From contig NZ_AUMA01000008.1 in the NCBI RefSeq assembly GCF_000422565.1, forward strand, positions 124,001 to 188,000: a DNA stretch of 64,000 nucleotides. The letters are read 5' to 3'. The notes below the pieces were generated by a model. It saw only the letters and a program-made list of their open reading frames with translations. It made no database searches and was not told the DNA's origin. Positions 43,607 through 52,092 of this stretch are shown here, in pieces; position 1 is the first letter of the stretch, and each line of letters begins with the position of its first letter. This stretch comes from Desulfovibrio aminophilus DSM 12254. GTDB lineage: Bacteria > Desulfobacterota > Desulfovibrionia > Desulfovibrionales > Desulfovibrionaceae. A program made the translations under genes and the position numbers.

Positions 43607-43626
43607 GAACGGAAAAAATGACGCCG

Positions 43627-43667
43627 GGCCCATTCCGGAAAGGGGTGGGCCTCTTTTCTTTTTTTTC
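43627..43667 (+). terminator. rho-independent terminator after flgE
   Basis: A 10-bp stem with two G-U pairs (43627-43636 with 43642-43651), five-base loop, followed by TCTTTTCTTTTTTTT. Confidence 0.85.
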
Positions 43668-43687
43668 ATCCAGGGTTAGAAAGGCAG

Positions 43688-43715
43688 TTGACTTCGTGCC
43701 TGGATGGAATACGAA
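43688..43715 (+). promoter_or_regulatory. sigma-70 type promoter for pal
   Basis: TTGACT (43688-43693), 16 bases, TACGAA (43710-43715), about 45 bases before the pal start. The -35 matches five of six positions. Confidence 0.5.
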
Positions 43716-43759
43716 TTAAAGTGATGCAAATGGTCATCAGCGAGAAAGGAGTTGCCCAT

Positions 43760-44290
43760 ATGAAGTCCAAGTTTGCCGTCCTGTTGGTGTTCCTGGCCAT
43801 GGCGCTGCTGCTTGCCGCGGGCTGCGCCAAGAAGAAGACCGCCGCTCAGCCCCAGGCCGTGGTCATCGAGGATACCACTCCCCCGGCCGCGCCCGAGCCC
43901 TACACGCCTCCGGCGGTGGACGAGGATGCGCTCAAGGCCGAGCAGGCCATGCAGGAACTGGCCACCCCCATCCATTTCGACTTCGACAAGTCCGCCATCC
44001 GCGCGGGTGATGACCGAGACCGGCTTCAGAACAAGGCCGTGATCATGCAGCGCTACCCCGTGGTTTCCGTGACCATCGAGGGGCATTGCGACGAGCGGGG
44101 CACCAACGAGTACAACATGGCTCTGGGTTCGCGCCGCGCGGATTCGGCCAAGGAGTATCTGAAGGTGCTGGGCGTCGATCCCTCCCGCGTCGACACCGTG
44201 AGCTACGGCGAGGAGCGCCCCGTGGACCCGGGCCACAACGAGGCCGCCTGGTCCAAGAACCGTCGCGACGAGTTCGTGGTTCGCCGCTAG
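43760..44290 (+). CDS. pal: peptidoglycan-associated lipoprotein Pal
   Basis: A 176-residue outer-membrane lipoprotein. The signal peptide ends in lipobox LLAAGC (Cys at about residue 22), followed by a Pro/Ala-rich linker. The OmpA-like domain has [31 protein letters not shown] (the peptidoglycan-binding loop with Asp and Arg) and SYGEERP. It ties the outer membrane to the cell wall and works with the Tol proteins, none of which are adjacent. GAAAGGAG precedes the ATG. Promoter and terminator mark a single-gene transcript. Confidence 0.96.
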   Translation: MKSKFAVLLVFLAMALLLAAGCAKKKTAAQPQAVVIEDTTPPAAPEPYTPPAVDEDALKAEQAMQELATPIHFDFDKSAIRAGDDRDRLQNKAVIMQRYPVVSVTIEGHCDERGTNEYNMALGSRRADSAKEYLKVLGVDPSRVDTVSYGEERPVDPGHNEAAWSKNRRDEFVVRR

Positions 44291-44317
44291 TCGGCGACGT
44301 GTTCCGCTTTCAACACG

Positions 44318-44349
44318 AAAGGCCGACGGTTCGCCGTCGGCCTTTTTTT
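44318..44349 (+). terminator. rho-independent terminator after pal
   Basis: AGGCCGACGG pairs with CCGTCGGCCT around a TTCG tetraloop, followed by seven T. A textbook hairpin. Confidence 0.95.
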
Positions 44350-44422
44350 GTCCGCGAGGCGCGACCGGGCTTTTCAGCGATCCGGTCCCAGGCTAATGTT
44401 CAGCCCAAGCGGGAGGATGGGA

Positions 44423-45181
44423 ATGGACAACGCGCGCCGGGCGTTCTGCATCGTGGTTTTGGCCCTGTTTTGTTGTTCCTGTGGTGGGCGTTCCCCGGGC
44501 GGCGGAAAGGCCGTCACGCCCGTGGCCTCCTCGGACCAGTGTCTGCTGGTGCTGGCGGAGGATTGGGATTCCACCCAAGGGACGCTGTCGCTCTTCGAGC
44601 GTTCCTGGACCGGGAGCTGGAAAGCCGTCGGTCCGGGGGTTCCTGTGTTCCTGGGGCGCAAGGGGCTGGGGTGGGGCCGGGGCCTGCACCCGGAACAGAC
44701 CGAGGGGCCGCGCAAGGCCGAGGGGGACGGCCGGGCCCCGGCGGGCATCTTCACTTTGGACTCGGCCTTCGGCCGGGCTCCGCTCGCGCCGCAGCTCAAG
44801 ACCTTTCCCTTCCTCGTGGTGAACGGGCAGACGATCTGCGTGGACGACGGCGTGTCCTCCCGCTACAACACGGTATTCCAGGCCGATCAGGTCCCGGTGA
44901 GGAACTGGGACAGCTGCGAAAACATGCTGCGTTCCGACGCCCGCTACGACCTGGGTTTGCTGGTGGGCCACAATCCACCCCCGGTCGTGCCCGGGGGCGG
45001 CTCGTGTATCTTCATGCACCTGTTTTCGGAGCCTCCGCTGCCCACCTCCGGCTGCACGTCCATGGCGCGGCCCGACATGGAACGCCTGCTGCGCCGCCTC
45101 GACACGGTCAAGCGGCCGGTCTTGGTGCAACTGCCCCGGGCCGAGTACGGCCGGCTCAAGACGGTCTGGGGACTGCCCTAG
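44423..45181 (+). CDS. exported L,D-transpeptidase family protein (YkuD-type)
   Basis: A 252-residue exported protein. The leader (RRAFCIVVLALFCCSCGG) is a signal peptide, perhaps of lipoprotein type, although the residues before Cys20 are not a standard lipobox. The catalytic region has VGHNPPP, CIFMHLF (His199) and PTSGCTSM (Cys211), the His...SxGC pattern of YkuD-fold L,D-transpeptidases that cross-link peptidoglycan or attach proteins to it. GRAPAGIFTLDSAFG is the usual earlier motif. GGGAGG six bases before the ATG at 44423 decides the start over the ATG at 44417. Confidence 0.88.
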   Translation: MDNARRAFCIVVLALFCCSCGGRSPGGGKAVTPVASSDQCLLVLAEDWDSTQGTLSLFERSWTGSWKAVGPGVPVFLGRKGLGWGRGLHPEQTEGPRKAEGDGRAPAGIFTLDSAFGRAPLAPQLKTFPFLVVNGQTICVDDGVSSRYNTVFQADQVPVRNWDSCENMLRSDARYDLGLLVGHNPPPVVPGGGSCIFMHLFSEPPLPTSGCTSMARPDMERLLRRLDTVKRPVLVQLPRAEYGRLKTVWGLP

Positions 45182-45600
45182 CCGAGCCCGCGCTGCGGCT
45201 CGGACGTCTTCCTCTTCCCCTTGGGGCATACGCGGGGCGGCGCATGTCCGCTCGCCTGACCCGCCGATCCGGCGAGGTTGTTTGCCGGCTCCTGCTTGAG
45301 GCGCGAACGGCATCGCTTTGTTCGATGATGCATTTCGCAAACATGGACCCGCGCCCCAGCCGGGTCGGGATGTTTCGCGCGCCAAACCCCATCCAAGATA
45401 TATTCATTCAATAAAACAGGACTCCTGGATGAGATGCTCCAACGCGGAGCGCGATCCCTGTTGACATGAATACTGTTTTGGTTCATTTTGAATTCAAGTT
45501 GAATCAAAATTGAATTCCGATCAACTCGCTCGGCGCGAGATGAGCCTGGAAAACTACGGACACCATGTCGCCCGGGCCGATTCCGAGAGGGGGAGAGAGC
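45182..45600. other. 419-base intergenic region with AT-rich regulatory segment
   Basis: The first 200 bases show no gene or clear terminator. From about 45400 the DNA becomes AT-rich. A perfect TTGACA (45461-45466) is followed after 17 bases by CATTTT (45484-45489), a weak -10, and then by the TTGAAT repeat array at 45488-45517. The transcript would start near 45496, inside the repeats, about 105 bases before the CyuA-type start. Confidence 0.5.
45488..45517 (+). repeat. three TTGAAT repeats at exact 11-bp spacing (putative operator)
   Basis: TTGAAT begins at 45488, 45499 and 45510. The first lies in the perfect palindrome TTGAATTCAA (45488-45497). Spacing of one helical turn puts all copies on the same DNA face, and they overlap the expected transcription start of the CyuA-RidA-TRAP operon. 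The natural candidate binder is the GntR regulator encoded at the operon end (50469-51092). Confidence 0.6.
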
Positions 45601-46884
45601 GTGGATTCCGAGAAATTGTTGCGCATCATTCGGGGTGAACTGGTCGAGACCACCGGATGCACCGATCCCGGGGCCATTGTCCTGGCGGTGGCCGTGGCCG
45701 CCCAGGCCTTGGGGCGGACCCCGGGCGATGTCGAGGTCGTGCTCAGTCCCGAAGTCTACAAGAACGCGGTGAGCGTCGGCATCCCCGGCACGGGCCGTCG
45801 CGGAGCCGAACAGGCCGCGGCCTTGGGCGTCGAGATGGCCGAGTACGCCGACGATGGGCTGGCCATTATGAACCGCGTGACTCCGGAAAAAGTGGCCGCT
45901 TCCCTGACGCACCTGGAACAGGGAGGTGTGCGCGTGGGCTACGCGGGAGACTGCCCGGACAAACTCTACATTCAGGCCCGTGTGCGCGCCGGGGCGGAGG
46001 AGGCCCTGGCCGTGATTCAGGGCGACTACGACGCCGTGTCGCGGTTGGAAAGAAATGGCCGGGAATTGCCCCTGACGAGGGTTGTTTCGGCGGCGCCTGA
46101 AACGCTTGCCGAGACCTTCGACATCGAGGAGGCGTTGGACGCCCTTGAATGCATCCCGTTGGACGAACTGGAGTTTCTGCTGCGCGCCGCGGAGATGAAC
46201 AAGGCCGCCGCCTCCGATCTGAAAGATTTGCGTTTCGGCGGGGCCCTGGCGAGGATGACCGAGGGACTCGCGGGACGCCACGCCTGCGCGGCGCTCGGCA
46301 AGCTGTACACCGGGGCCGCCGTGGAGGCCCGCATGTGTGGGCTGGTGCGTCCCATCACGGCCATCGCCGGCAGCGGCAACATCGGCATCATCGCCCTGTT
46401 GGGGGTGTTGGGCGCGGGCGAGGGCCTGGAGGCCTCCCGCGAGGAACTGATCCGGGCGCTGGCCGTGAGCACCGTGGTGACCATCACGGTGAAACGCATC
46501 CTGACCCGTATGACCAATGTCTGCGGCTGCACCGTGGCCGGAGCCTCGGGCGTGGCGGCCGGCACGGTCTCCCTGCTGGGAGGAAGCCGGGTGAGGATGG
46601 ACGAGGCCATCCAGGCCGTGCTCGGGGCCTTCAGCGGCGTGGTCTGCGACGGGGCCAAGGAATCCTGCGCCTACAAGGCCTCGGCCACGGCGGGCAGCGC
46701 CATTGAGTATGCCTTTTTCGCCGTGGGCGACGGAGTGGCCATCCCCCAGGGCATGGGCGTGGTGGGCTCGACCCTGGCCCAGACCTTGGCCAACCTCGGC
46801 AAACTCAACGAGCAGGGTATGCGCGAGGTGGGCTCGTGCATCCTGGAGATCATCAGGACGAATCAGAAGGAGAGAAGGCCATGA
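45601..46884 (+). CDS. L-cysteine desulfidase / CyuA (UPF0597) family Fe-S enzyme
   Basis: A 427-residue protein of the CyuA/YhaM family, related to the alpha part of iron-sulfur serine dehydratases. ETTGCTDPGAIVLA (Cys20), MTNVCGCTVAGASG (Cys308, Cys310), GVVCDGAKESC (Cys349, Cys356) and GSGNIGI are the expected conserved blocks; three of these Cys should bind an oxygen-sensitive [4Fe-4S] cluster. The reaction is removal of sulfide from L-cysteine giving 2-aminoacrylate, then pyruvate and ammonia. The start is the GTG at 45601 with GGGGGAG in front, rather than the ATG at 45565. ridA overlaps the stop (ATGA), and a TRAP transporter follows. Confidence 0.9.
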   Translation: MDSEKLLRIIRGELVETTGCTDPGAIVLAVAVAAQALGRTPGDVEVVLSPEVYKNAVSVGIPGTGRRGAEQAAALGVEMAEYADDGLAIMNRVTPEKVAASLTHLEQGGVRVGYAGDCPDKLYIQARVRAGAEEALAVIQGDYDAVSRLERNGRELPLTRVVSAAPETLAETFDIEEALDALECIPLDELEFLLRAAEMNKAAASDLKDLRFGGALARMTEGLAGRHACAALGKLYTGAAVEARMCGLVRPITAIAGSGNIGIIALLGVLGAGEGLEASREELIRALAVSTVVTITVKRILTRMTNVCGCTVAGASGVAAGTVSLLGGSRVRMDEAIQAVLGAFSGVVCDGAKESCAYKASATAGSAIEYAFFAVGDGVAIPQGMGVVGSTLAQTLANLGKLNEQGMREVGSCILEIIRTNQKERRP

Positions 46885-47261
46885 GGAGAATCATCTTCAC
46901 GGACAAGGCCCCCGGCCCCGTGGGGCCGTATTCCCAGGCCGTGCGCCATGGCGGGCTGGTGTTCGCCTCGGGGCAGGTGGCCATCGACCCGGTGAACGGC
47001 GAGGTCGTCTACGGCGGGGTGGCGGAGCAGACCGAACTGGCCCTGGAGAATCTGCGCGCGGTGCTGGAAGCGGCGGGCAGCGGCCTGGACCGAATTCTCA
47101 AGTGCAACGTCTACCTGGCCGACATCGGGGATTTCGAGGCCATGAACGAGGTCTACAAACGATATTTCACCAAGGACTATCCTGCCCGGCTTACCGTGGC
47201 CGTGGGCAGCATGTTCGGTGGGCTCGCGGTGGAGATGGACGCCATAGCGGCGGTGGAATAG
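46881..47261 (+). CDS. ridA: RidA-family enamine/imine deaminase
   Basis: A 126-residue YjgF/YER057c/UK114 protein. GPVGPYSQAVRHGGLVFASGQ, LENLRAVLEAAGSGLDRILK and FTKDYPARLTVAVG show the family folds, including the Arg that orients the imine. RidA speeds hydrolysis of 2-aminoacrylate and related imines to pyruvate and ammonia, protecting PLP enzymes. Its start overlaps the stop of the CyuA-type gene, so the enzyme and the scavenger of its reactive product are made together. This is strong context support for a 2-aminoacrylate-forming reaction. Confidence 0.94.
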   Translation: MRRIIFTDKAPGPVGPYSQAVRHGGLVFASGQVAIDPVNGEVVYGGVAEQTELALENLRAVLEAAGSGLDRILKCNVYLADIGDFEAMNEVYKRYFTKDYPARLTVAVGSMFGGLAVEMDAIAAVE

Positions 47262-47300
47262 GTGTCGACAGCAACCGGTCATCAGAAGAGGGAGGAAACG

Positions 47301-48311
47301 ATGCGCGCGAAATTGATTCTGCTGGGTGTCACGGCCCTGATGCTGGCCTTCCTGGCCGGCACGCCCCGCGGCTTTGCCGCGGAACAGAAGTACGATCTCA
47401 AGCTGGCGCAGCTCTTCGCCACGGACAGCGACCTGGGCAAGTCCGCACGCCAGTTCGCCGCCCTGGTCAAGGAGAAGTCCGGCGGGCGGATCTCGGTCAG
47501 CGTGTTCGACGGGGGGCAGTTGGGCGGCCAGAAGGAAGTTTACGACGCCCTGCTGCGCGGGGTCGTGGACTTCAACATGGACTGGCCCATGACCTCTTAC
47601 AACCAGAAGCTGGCGGTGGTCTTCGCCCCTTACATGTTCACCTCCTGGGAGCAGGCCAAGGCGGCCTACGCCGTGCCCGACGGCTGGCTGACCAAGATCG
47701 TGGGCAAGGTCTTCGAGGAATCCAAGATCAAGTACCTCGGGCCCTACCCCTATGAGTTCAGCGGCGTGACCCTGAACGCGGCTCCGGCCACCAACGCCGA
47801 CATGGCCAAGGGCATCAAGGTCCGCGTGCCTCCCATCGAGCCCTTCATGTCCGTGTGGGAGGCCCTGGGCTTCATTCCCACGCCCATCGACTACGCCGAG
47901 ACGCCCACGGCCATTCAGACCGGTGTGGTGGACGGCCAGGTGGGCGGCGGCCCCGAACAGGCCTGGAGCGACTTCCGCGACGTGTCCAAGTACTACATCC
48001 ATTACAAGGATTACTTCTCCTGCGCCCAGTTCATGATGAACCAGGACCTCTGGAACCGCATGTCTCCCTCCGACCGGGAGATCATCGTCCAGGCCGCCGC
48101 CAAGGTCATCGCCGATCGTTTCGTGCAGGCCGAGGCTTCGGAGCGCCGCTACATCGAGGAGTTGGGCAAGGCCAAGGTCCAGGTGATCCAGCTCTCCCCC
48201 GAGGACGCGGCCCGGGCCAAGAAGCTCGTGCGCGAGAAGGTCTGGCCCAAGCTGGCCAAGCTGGTGGGCGAGGACATCATCACGGAGATCAAGGCCAACG
48301 CCGAGAAGTAG
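47301..48311 (+). CDS. TRAP transporter substrate-binding protein (DctP family)
   Basis: A 336-residue periplasmic binding protein. The signal peptide runs to about GFAA-EQ. The mature protein has DLGKSARQFAALVKEKSGGRI, GQLGGQKEVYDALLRG, KGIKVRVPPIEPFMSVW (Arg of the carboxylate clamp) and TGVVDGQVGGGPEQAW. TRAP P-proteins bind carboxylates, including amino acids, through that Arg. GGGAGGAAACG precedes the ATG. It lies between ridA and the small and large membrane subunits, so the system is complete. The likely ligand is an amino acid that is cleaved by the CyuA-type enzyme. Confidence 0.95.
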   Translation: MRAKLILLGVTALMLAFLAGTPRGFAAEQKYDLKLAQLFATDSDLGKSARQFAALVKEKSGGRISVSVFDGGQLGGQKEVYDALLRGVVDFNMDWPMTSYNQKLAVVFAPYMFTSWEQAKAAYAVPDGWLTKIVGKVFEESKIKYLGPYPYEFSGVTLNAAPATNADMAKGIKVRVPPIEPFMSVWEALGFIPTPIDYAETPTAIQTGVVDGQVGGGPEQAWSDFRDVSKYYIHYKDYFSCAQFMMNQDLWNRMSPSDREIIVQAAAKVIADRFVQAEASERRYIEELGKAKVQVIQLSPEDAARAKKLVREKVWPKLAKLVGEDIITEIKANAEK

Positions 48312-48407
48312 ACCACGAACGGCCGACGTTTACGGCCCGGCGCGTCGGCGCGTCGGGCCGCTCCGGCCCTTTCGGGGACGGCGGGGCGAGTGGAGGAGGA
48401 AGAGCGC

Positions 48408-48947
48408 ATGAACAGGACAATCGCAATGCTGGCGACCTTGGAAAAGGGGCTCGCCCTGGCCCAGCGGGTGGTGCTGGTCGTCTCGGTGGGGCTCATCGCC
48501 GTGCTCATCGTGGCGCAGATATTCCTGAGAGTGGTGCTGAAGAGCCCGCTGTTCGGAGTCGAGGAGATCGCCCTCATCGCCGGGACGTGGCTCTACCTCA
48601 TCGGGGCGGCCTACTGCACCCGGGAACACAGCCACATCGAGGCCAGCATGGTGCACCTGATCTTCAAGAGGCCGCTGCACCAGGAATTGGTCCGCTGTCT
48701 GGCCAGCGCCGTCAGCATGACCCTGGCCTCGGTCATGGCCAAATGGGGCTATGACTTCGTGCGCTGGGGGCTGGAGCACAAGTCCGTCACCCCGTCGCTG
48801 GGCCTGAACTACCTCGTGGCGCAGAGCGCCCTGTTCGTCGGCGCCCTTCTCATGACCCTGTATTTCGGACTGGAACTTGTCGCGCGCGTGCGCAACGTGG
48901 CGACCCTGGCCGCCGGGAAGAACGGCCCGGCTCGGAGGGAGGCATGA
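48408..48947 (+). CDS. TRAP transporter small permease (DctQ family)
   Basis: A 179-residue protein with four membrane helices: VVLVVSVGLIAVLIVAQIFL, VEEIALIAGTWLYLIGAAY with the conserved acidic/Gly pattern (EExA...W), TREHSHIEASM, and a last helix before a basic tail. It is the accessory membrane subunit that binds DctM. GGAGGAGGAAGAGCGC lies before the ATG at 48408. Its stop overlaps the dctM start (ATGA). Confidence 0.93.
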   Translation: MNRTIAMLATLEKGLALAQRVVLVVSVGLIAVLIVAQIFLRVVLKSPLFGVEEIALIAGTWLYLIGAAYCTREHSHIEASMVHLIFKRPLHQELVRCLASAVSMTLASVMAKWGYDFVRWGLEHKSVTPSLGLNYLVAQSALFVGALLMTLYFGLELVARVRNVATLAAGKNGPARREA

Positions 48948-50248
48948 TCGGGCTTCTGACCGCCCTGGGCATCATCGTGGTTCTCTTGGTCATCGGCGTG
49001 CCCATCGGTTTCGCCTTCGCCGGGGCCGTCCTGTTCCTCACCGCGTACTTCCAGCTGGACCCGGGCCTGCTGTTGCCCAGCGCCTTCTTCCAGACCTATT
49101 CCGTGGTTCTGCTCTCCCTGCCCATGTTCATCTTCGCCGGGCGGATCATGGGCGAGGGCGGCATCGCCACCCCGCTCATCAATTTGGCCGAGACTCTGGT
49201 GGGCCGGGTGCGCGGCGGCCTGGGCATCGTGCTCGTGTTCAGCTGCGCCCTCTTCGGGGCCATCTCCGGTACGGCCTCCTCGGCCGTGGCCGCCATCGGC
49301 ACGGTGATGATCCCGCGCATGGAGGAGGCCGGCTATCCCCGGGGCTACACCACCGGGCTCATCAGTTGTTCCTCGCTGCTGGGCCAGCTCATTCCGCCCA
49401 GCGTGCCCATGATCCTCTTCGCCTGGATCACGCGCCAGTCCATCGCGGCCTGCTTCCTGTCCACCGTGGGCCCCGGACTCCTCATGATCGTCCTCTACGC
49501 CTTCCTGAACTGGCTCATGTGCCGCCGCATCCCCACCATCAAGGTGGGACCGAGGCTGGGGCTGGCCGATTCCCTGCGCGAAACCGGCCGGGCCACGCGC
49601 CATGCCAGCTTCGCCCTGATGATGCCCGTCCTCATCCTGGGCGGCATCTACGGCGGTTTGTTCACCCCCACGGAGGCGGCCTCCGTGGCCGCGCTCTACG
49701 GCATCCCCGTGGGGTTCTGGATCTACAAGGGGCTCACCCTGAAGAAGCTCTGGCAGACCACCATCGACTCGGCCGCCACCATCGGGGCCATCGTCATCAT
49801 GTTCCTGTTCATCCTGGTGGCCAGCCGCGTGTTCACCATGCAGCAGGTGCCCCAGATGATCGTCGACGCCCTGCTGAACATCTCCGAGAACAAGATCGTC
49901 ATCCTCATGATGGCCAACGTCTTCCTGATCATCGTGGGCATGCTCATGGACGACATCAGCGGCACGCTCATCGCCGCGCCGCTGCTCATGCCCCTCATGC
50001 TCAAGATCGGTGTGCATCCGGTGCAGTTCGCTGCCATCGTGGGAACCAACCTGGCCATCGGCGCGAACACCCCGCCCACGGCCCCCATCCTCTACTTGGC
50101 GGGCCGCATCGGAGGCGTGACCATCGAGGAGTTCATCAAGCCGGTGGCCGTGCTTCTGCTCTTCGGCTCCCTGCCCGTGGCCTTGGCCACCACCTACTGG
50201 CCGGACCTCTCCCTGTTCCTGCCCCGGCTGATGGGGTACGTGCATTAA
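48944..50248 (+). CDS. TRAP transporter large permease (DctM family)
   Basis: A 434-residue protein with about 12 helices of the ion-transporter fold. LLSLPMFIFAGRIMGEGGIA, GTASSAVAAIGTVMIPRM, SLLGQLIPPSVPMILFAWI and NLAIGANTPPTAPIL are the two sets of hairpin motifs that bind Na+ and pass substrate. It couples uptake to the sodium gradient. Start overlaps the DctQ-type stop. It ends the transporter set; a GntR gene follows 220 bases later. Confidence 0.96.
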   Translation: MIGLLTALGIIVVLLVIGVPIGFAFAGAVLFLTAYFQLDPGLLLPSAFFQTYSVVLLSLPMFIFAGRIMGEGGIATPLINLAETLVGRVRGGLGIVLVFSCALFGAISGTASSAVAAIGTVMIPRMEEAGYPRGYTTGLISCSSLLGQLIPPSVPMILFAWITRQSIAACFLSTVGPGLLMIVLYAFLNWLMCRRIPTIKVGPRLGLADSLRETGRATRHASFALMMPVLILGGIYGGLFTPTEAASVAALYGIPVGFWIYKGLTLKKLWQTTIDSAATIGAIVIMFLFILVASRVFTMQQVPQMIVDALLNISENKIVILMMANVFLIIVGMLMDDISGTLIAAPLLMPLMLKIGVHPVQFAAIVGTNLAIGANTPPTAPILYLAGRIGGVTIEEFIKPVAVLLLFGSLPVALATTYWPDLSLFLPRLMGYVH

Positions 50249-50468
50249 TGGGCCTTCGCCCGACCCTGGCGGTGGAATCCGGGTTTTGTCCCGGGTTCCG
50301 CCGCGCCTCTTCCCTCCGGGTGGAGCCGCCGGGCCTGGGCCGGTGGCGCGGCCTCCACGGCGCGTTGAGTTCTCCCGATCGCCGTGGTATGGCGCGCTAT
50401 CTCAATTCCTGTATCCAAACGGCGTCGCCGGTTCTTCGGGCCGAGCGCAGAAGGAGCGGCATCCTTTC

Positions 50469-51092
50469 ATGACACCCCGCCAAGTCGCCGAGCAGCTCAA
50501 GCAGAAGATCATCATGCTCGAACTGCCCCCCGAGACGATCCTCAACATCAGTGAACTCGCCCTGCAGCATGGCGTCAGCCGCACGCCCGTGAAGGAGGCG
50601 CTCATCGTGCTGCAGGCCGAGGAGTGGGTCCAGCGGCACGGGTCGCATTTCATGGTCACCCCCTTGAGCCTGGAGCGCATCAAGCAGATCACCGAGATAC
50701 GCTCCATCCTGGAGGTGGAGTCCAACCTCCTGGCCCTGCGGCGCATGGACGAGGCGACGCGCCGTTCCTTCGACAGCCTTCGGGTGCGCATCAATGGCCT
50801 GGACTCCTCGGCCACCAACCTGGACATCGTCAACGCGGACCTGGCGCTGCATCGCCGTCTGTACACGGCCACCCGGAACACGCAGCTCACCAAGGTGCTG
50901 GACCATCTGCTGAGCCATTATCTGCGCTTTTGGCTGTCCCTGCCGCAGCGGATCGAGCTGGATTCGTTCTTCGACGACACCCTGGGGATGATCGCCGCGG
51001 TGGTGAACAACGACGAGAAGGCCCTGCGGGAACTCTCCGAACACCACGTCGCCCGTTCCGCGGACTTCATCGTGCGGATATTCCTGGCGTAG
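50469..51092 (+). CDS. GntR family transcriptional regulator (FCD-type)
   Basis: A 207-residue regulator. The N-terminal winged helix is divergent but clear: LELPPETILNISELALQHGVS, then RTPVKEALIVLQAEEWV. The C-terminal helical domain has RSILEVESNLLALRRM and ADLALHRRLYTATRN (the D...H metal/ligand positions), ending LSEHHVARS. It probably controls the CyuA-RidA-TRAP operon through the TTGAAT repeats; it lies downstream and in the same direction. It is only distantly related to the other FCD regulator at 28.1 kb. A terminator follows. Confidence 0.88.
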   Translation: MTPRQVAEQLKQKIIMLELPPETILNISELALQHGVSRTPVKEALIVLQAEEWVQRHGSHFMVTPLSLERIKQITEIRSILEVESNLLALRRMDEATRRSFDSLRVRINGLDSSATNLDIVNADLALHRRLYTATRNTQLTKVLDHLLSHYLRFWLSLPQRIELDSFFDDTLGMIAAVVNNDEKALRELSEHHVARSADFIVRIFLA

Positions 51093-51173
51093 GCCGACCG
51101 CCGGGTGTCGGGAAGGCGGAGCCCCAAGGCCCGCGATCCGGGGATGCGGCGCGGCGTTCTTTCTCCAAGGCGG

Positions 51174-51204
51174 GCCTTGCGGGTGAAACCGCAAGGCTTT
51201 TTTC
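51174..51204 (+). terminator. rho-independent terminator after the second GntR gene
   Basis: A perfect 9-bp stem (51174-51182 with 51189-51197), six-base loop, followed by TTTTTTCG. Confidence 0.92.
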
Positions 51205-51350
51205 GTTCCGAGCAGTCGGGAATCCGCAGCCTGGGCTTTCCATTGTTCCGCCAGGAGGGTATGTTCGAAATATGCCGCCTATCGCCCACGCCCTGGGCAT
51301 GGGAATCCGTGCCGGACACGTCAGGAAAAGCGAAAAGGAACAGTCATCGC

Positions 51351-51776
51351 ATGCTCTGGCTTCATCCCATCTTTCAGACCCTGGCCCTGCTGCTCTCCGT
51401 CTTCGTCCTCCTGCTCGGCTGGACCCGTTTCGCGGCCGTTCATCTGGGACGGGCCGGGCAGTTCCAGTGGAAGCGGCATGTGACGTTGGGAGCCCTCGTG
51501 CTGTTCACTTGGCTGGGCGGATTCTTTGCCGGGTTGGGTGTCGCCTGGCTCAAGTGGCAGGCCGTGTTTTTCACCGGCACACACCATCGTTTGGCCCTGG
51601 CCATGTTGCCGCTCATTCTGTTCGGGCTCATCTCCGGCCTGATCATGGACCGGAGCAGAAAAAAGCGACGCTGGCTGCCGCTGGTCCACGGCTTGAACAA
51701 CGCCCTGCTGGTGCCGGCCGGGTGCATCCAGTTGGCCTCCGGCCTGCTTGTCCTGCTCGACTACGTCTTGCCCTGA
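51351..51776 (+). CDS. four-helix membrane protein, DUF4079 / cytochrome b561-like
   Basis: A 141-residue protein with four membrane helices (LHPIFQTLALLLSVFVLLLG, VTLGALVLFTWLGGFFAGLG, HRLALAMLPLILFGLISGLI, and a last one near 120-138). Conserved-looking His residues (His5 in LHP, KRHVTLG, GTHHRLA, LVHGLNN) suggest a heme-binding bundle like the DUF4079 or b561 group. A role in membrane electron transfer is possible but not shown. The start was placed at 51351, where the first helix begins, with AAAAGGAA upstream. Confidence 0.7.
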   Translation: MLWLHPIFQTLALLLSVFVLLLGWTRFAAVHLGRAGQFQWKRHVTLGALVLFTWLGGFFAGLGVAWLKWQAVFFTGTHHRLALAMLPLILFGLISGLIMDRSRKKRRWLPLVHGLNNALLVPAGCIQLASGLLVLLDYVLP

Positions 51777-52092
51777 CTCCCGGATTGCGCTCCCGGCGCG
51801 GATCTGGCCGGCTTTCGTAAGCACATCATGATGGGCACGCTCTCCGGGGCGTTTTGTCCCGGCCATGACGCGGAGCGGCCGGATCGGCCGGGGAAGGGGG
51901 TTCCCATTGGCAGTCTGCAGTGTTATGAAATAAAAATTAGTGCTACTTATTCCCCAGGCGGAGATGAACGAGAGGAAGTGCGCCGCGGTGCGGTGGATTT
52001 TCATTCCCCGGGGTTGGGGCGACTGTCCTGGATGCGAACAGGATTCACAAGGAATGGATGGTGCGTTTTCGCTTCCAGGCGGAGGTTCGGAC
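51777..52092. other. 316-base intergenic region before the TonB-like gene
   Basis: No gene is convincing. An AT-rich block at 51919-51951 contains imperfect inverted arms (GAAATAA at 51926 and TTATTCC at 51946) and could be a promoter or metal-responsive operator for the TonB-like gene, though it is a poor match to a Fur box. The rest is GC-rich with no clear hairpin. Confidence 0.35.

Noticed and set aside
45182-45600. A minus-strand 367-codon gene reaching from 46281 into this gap.
   Set aside because: It is antisense to the CyuA-type gene, with shadow composition and no start signals.
50249-50468. A terminator or riboswitch between dctM and the second GntR gene.
   Set aside because: The imperfect GC hairpin near 50263-50303 has its T run in the loop, not after the stem, and matches no known element.
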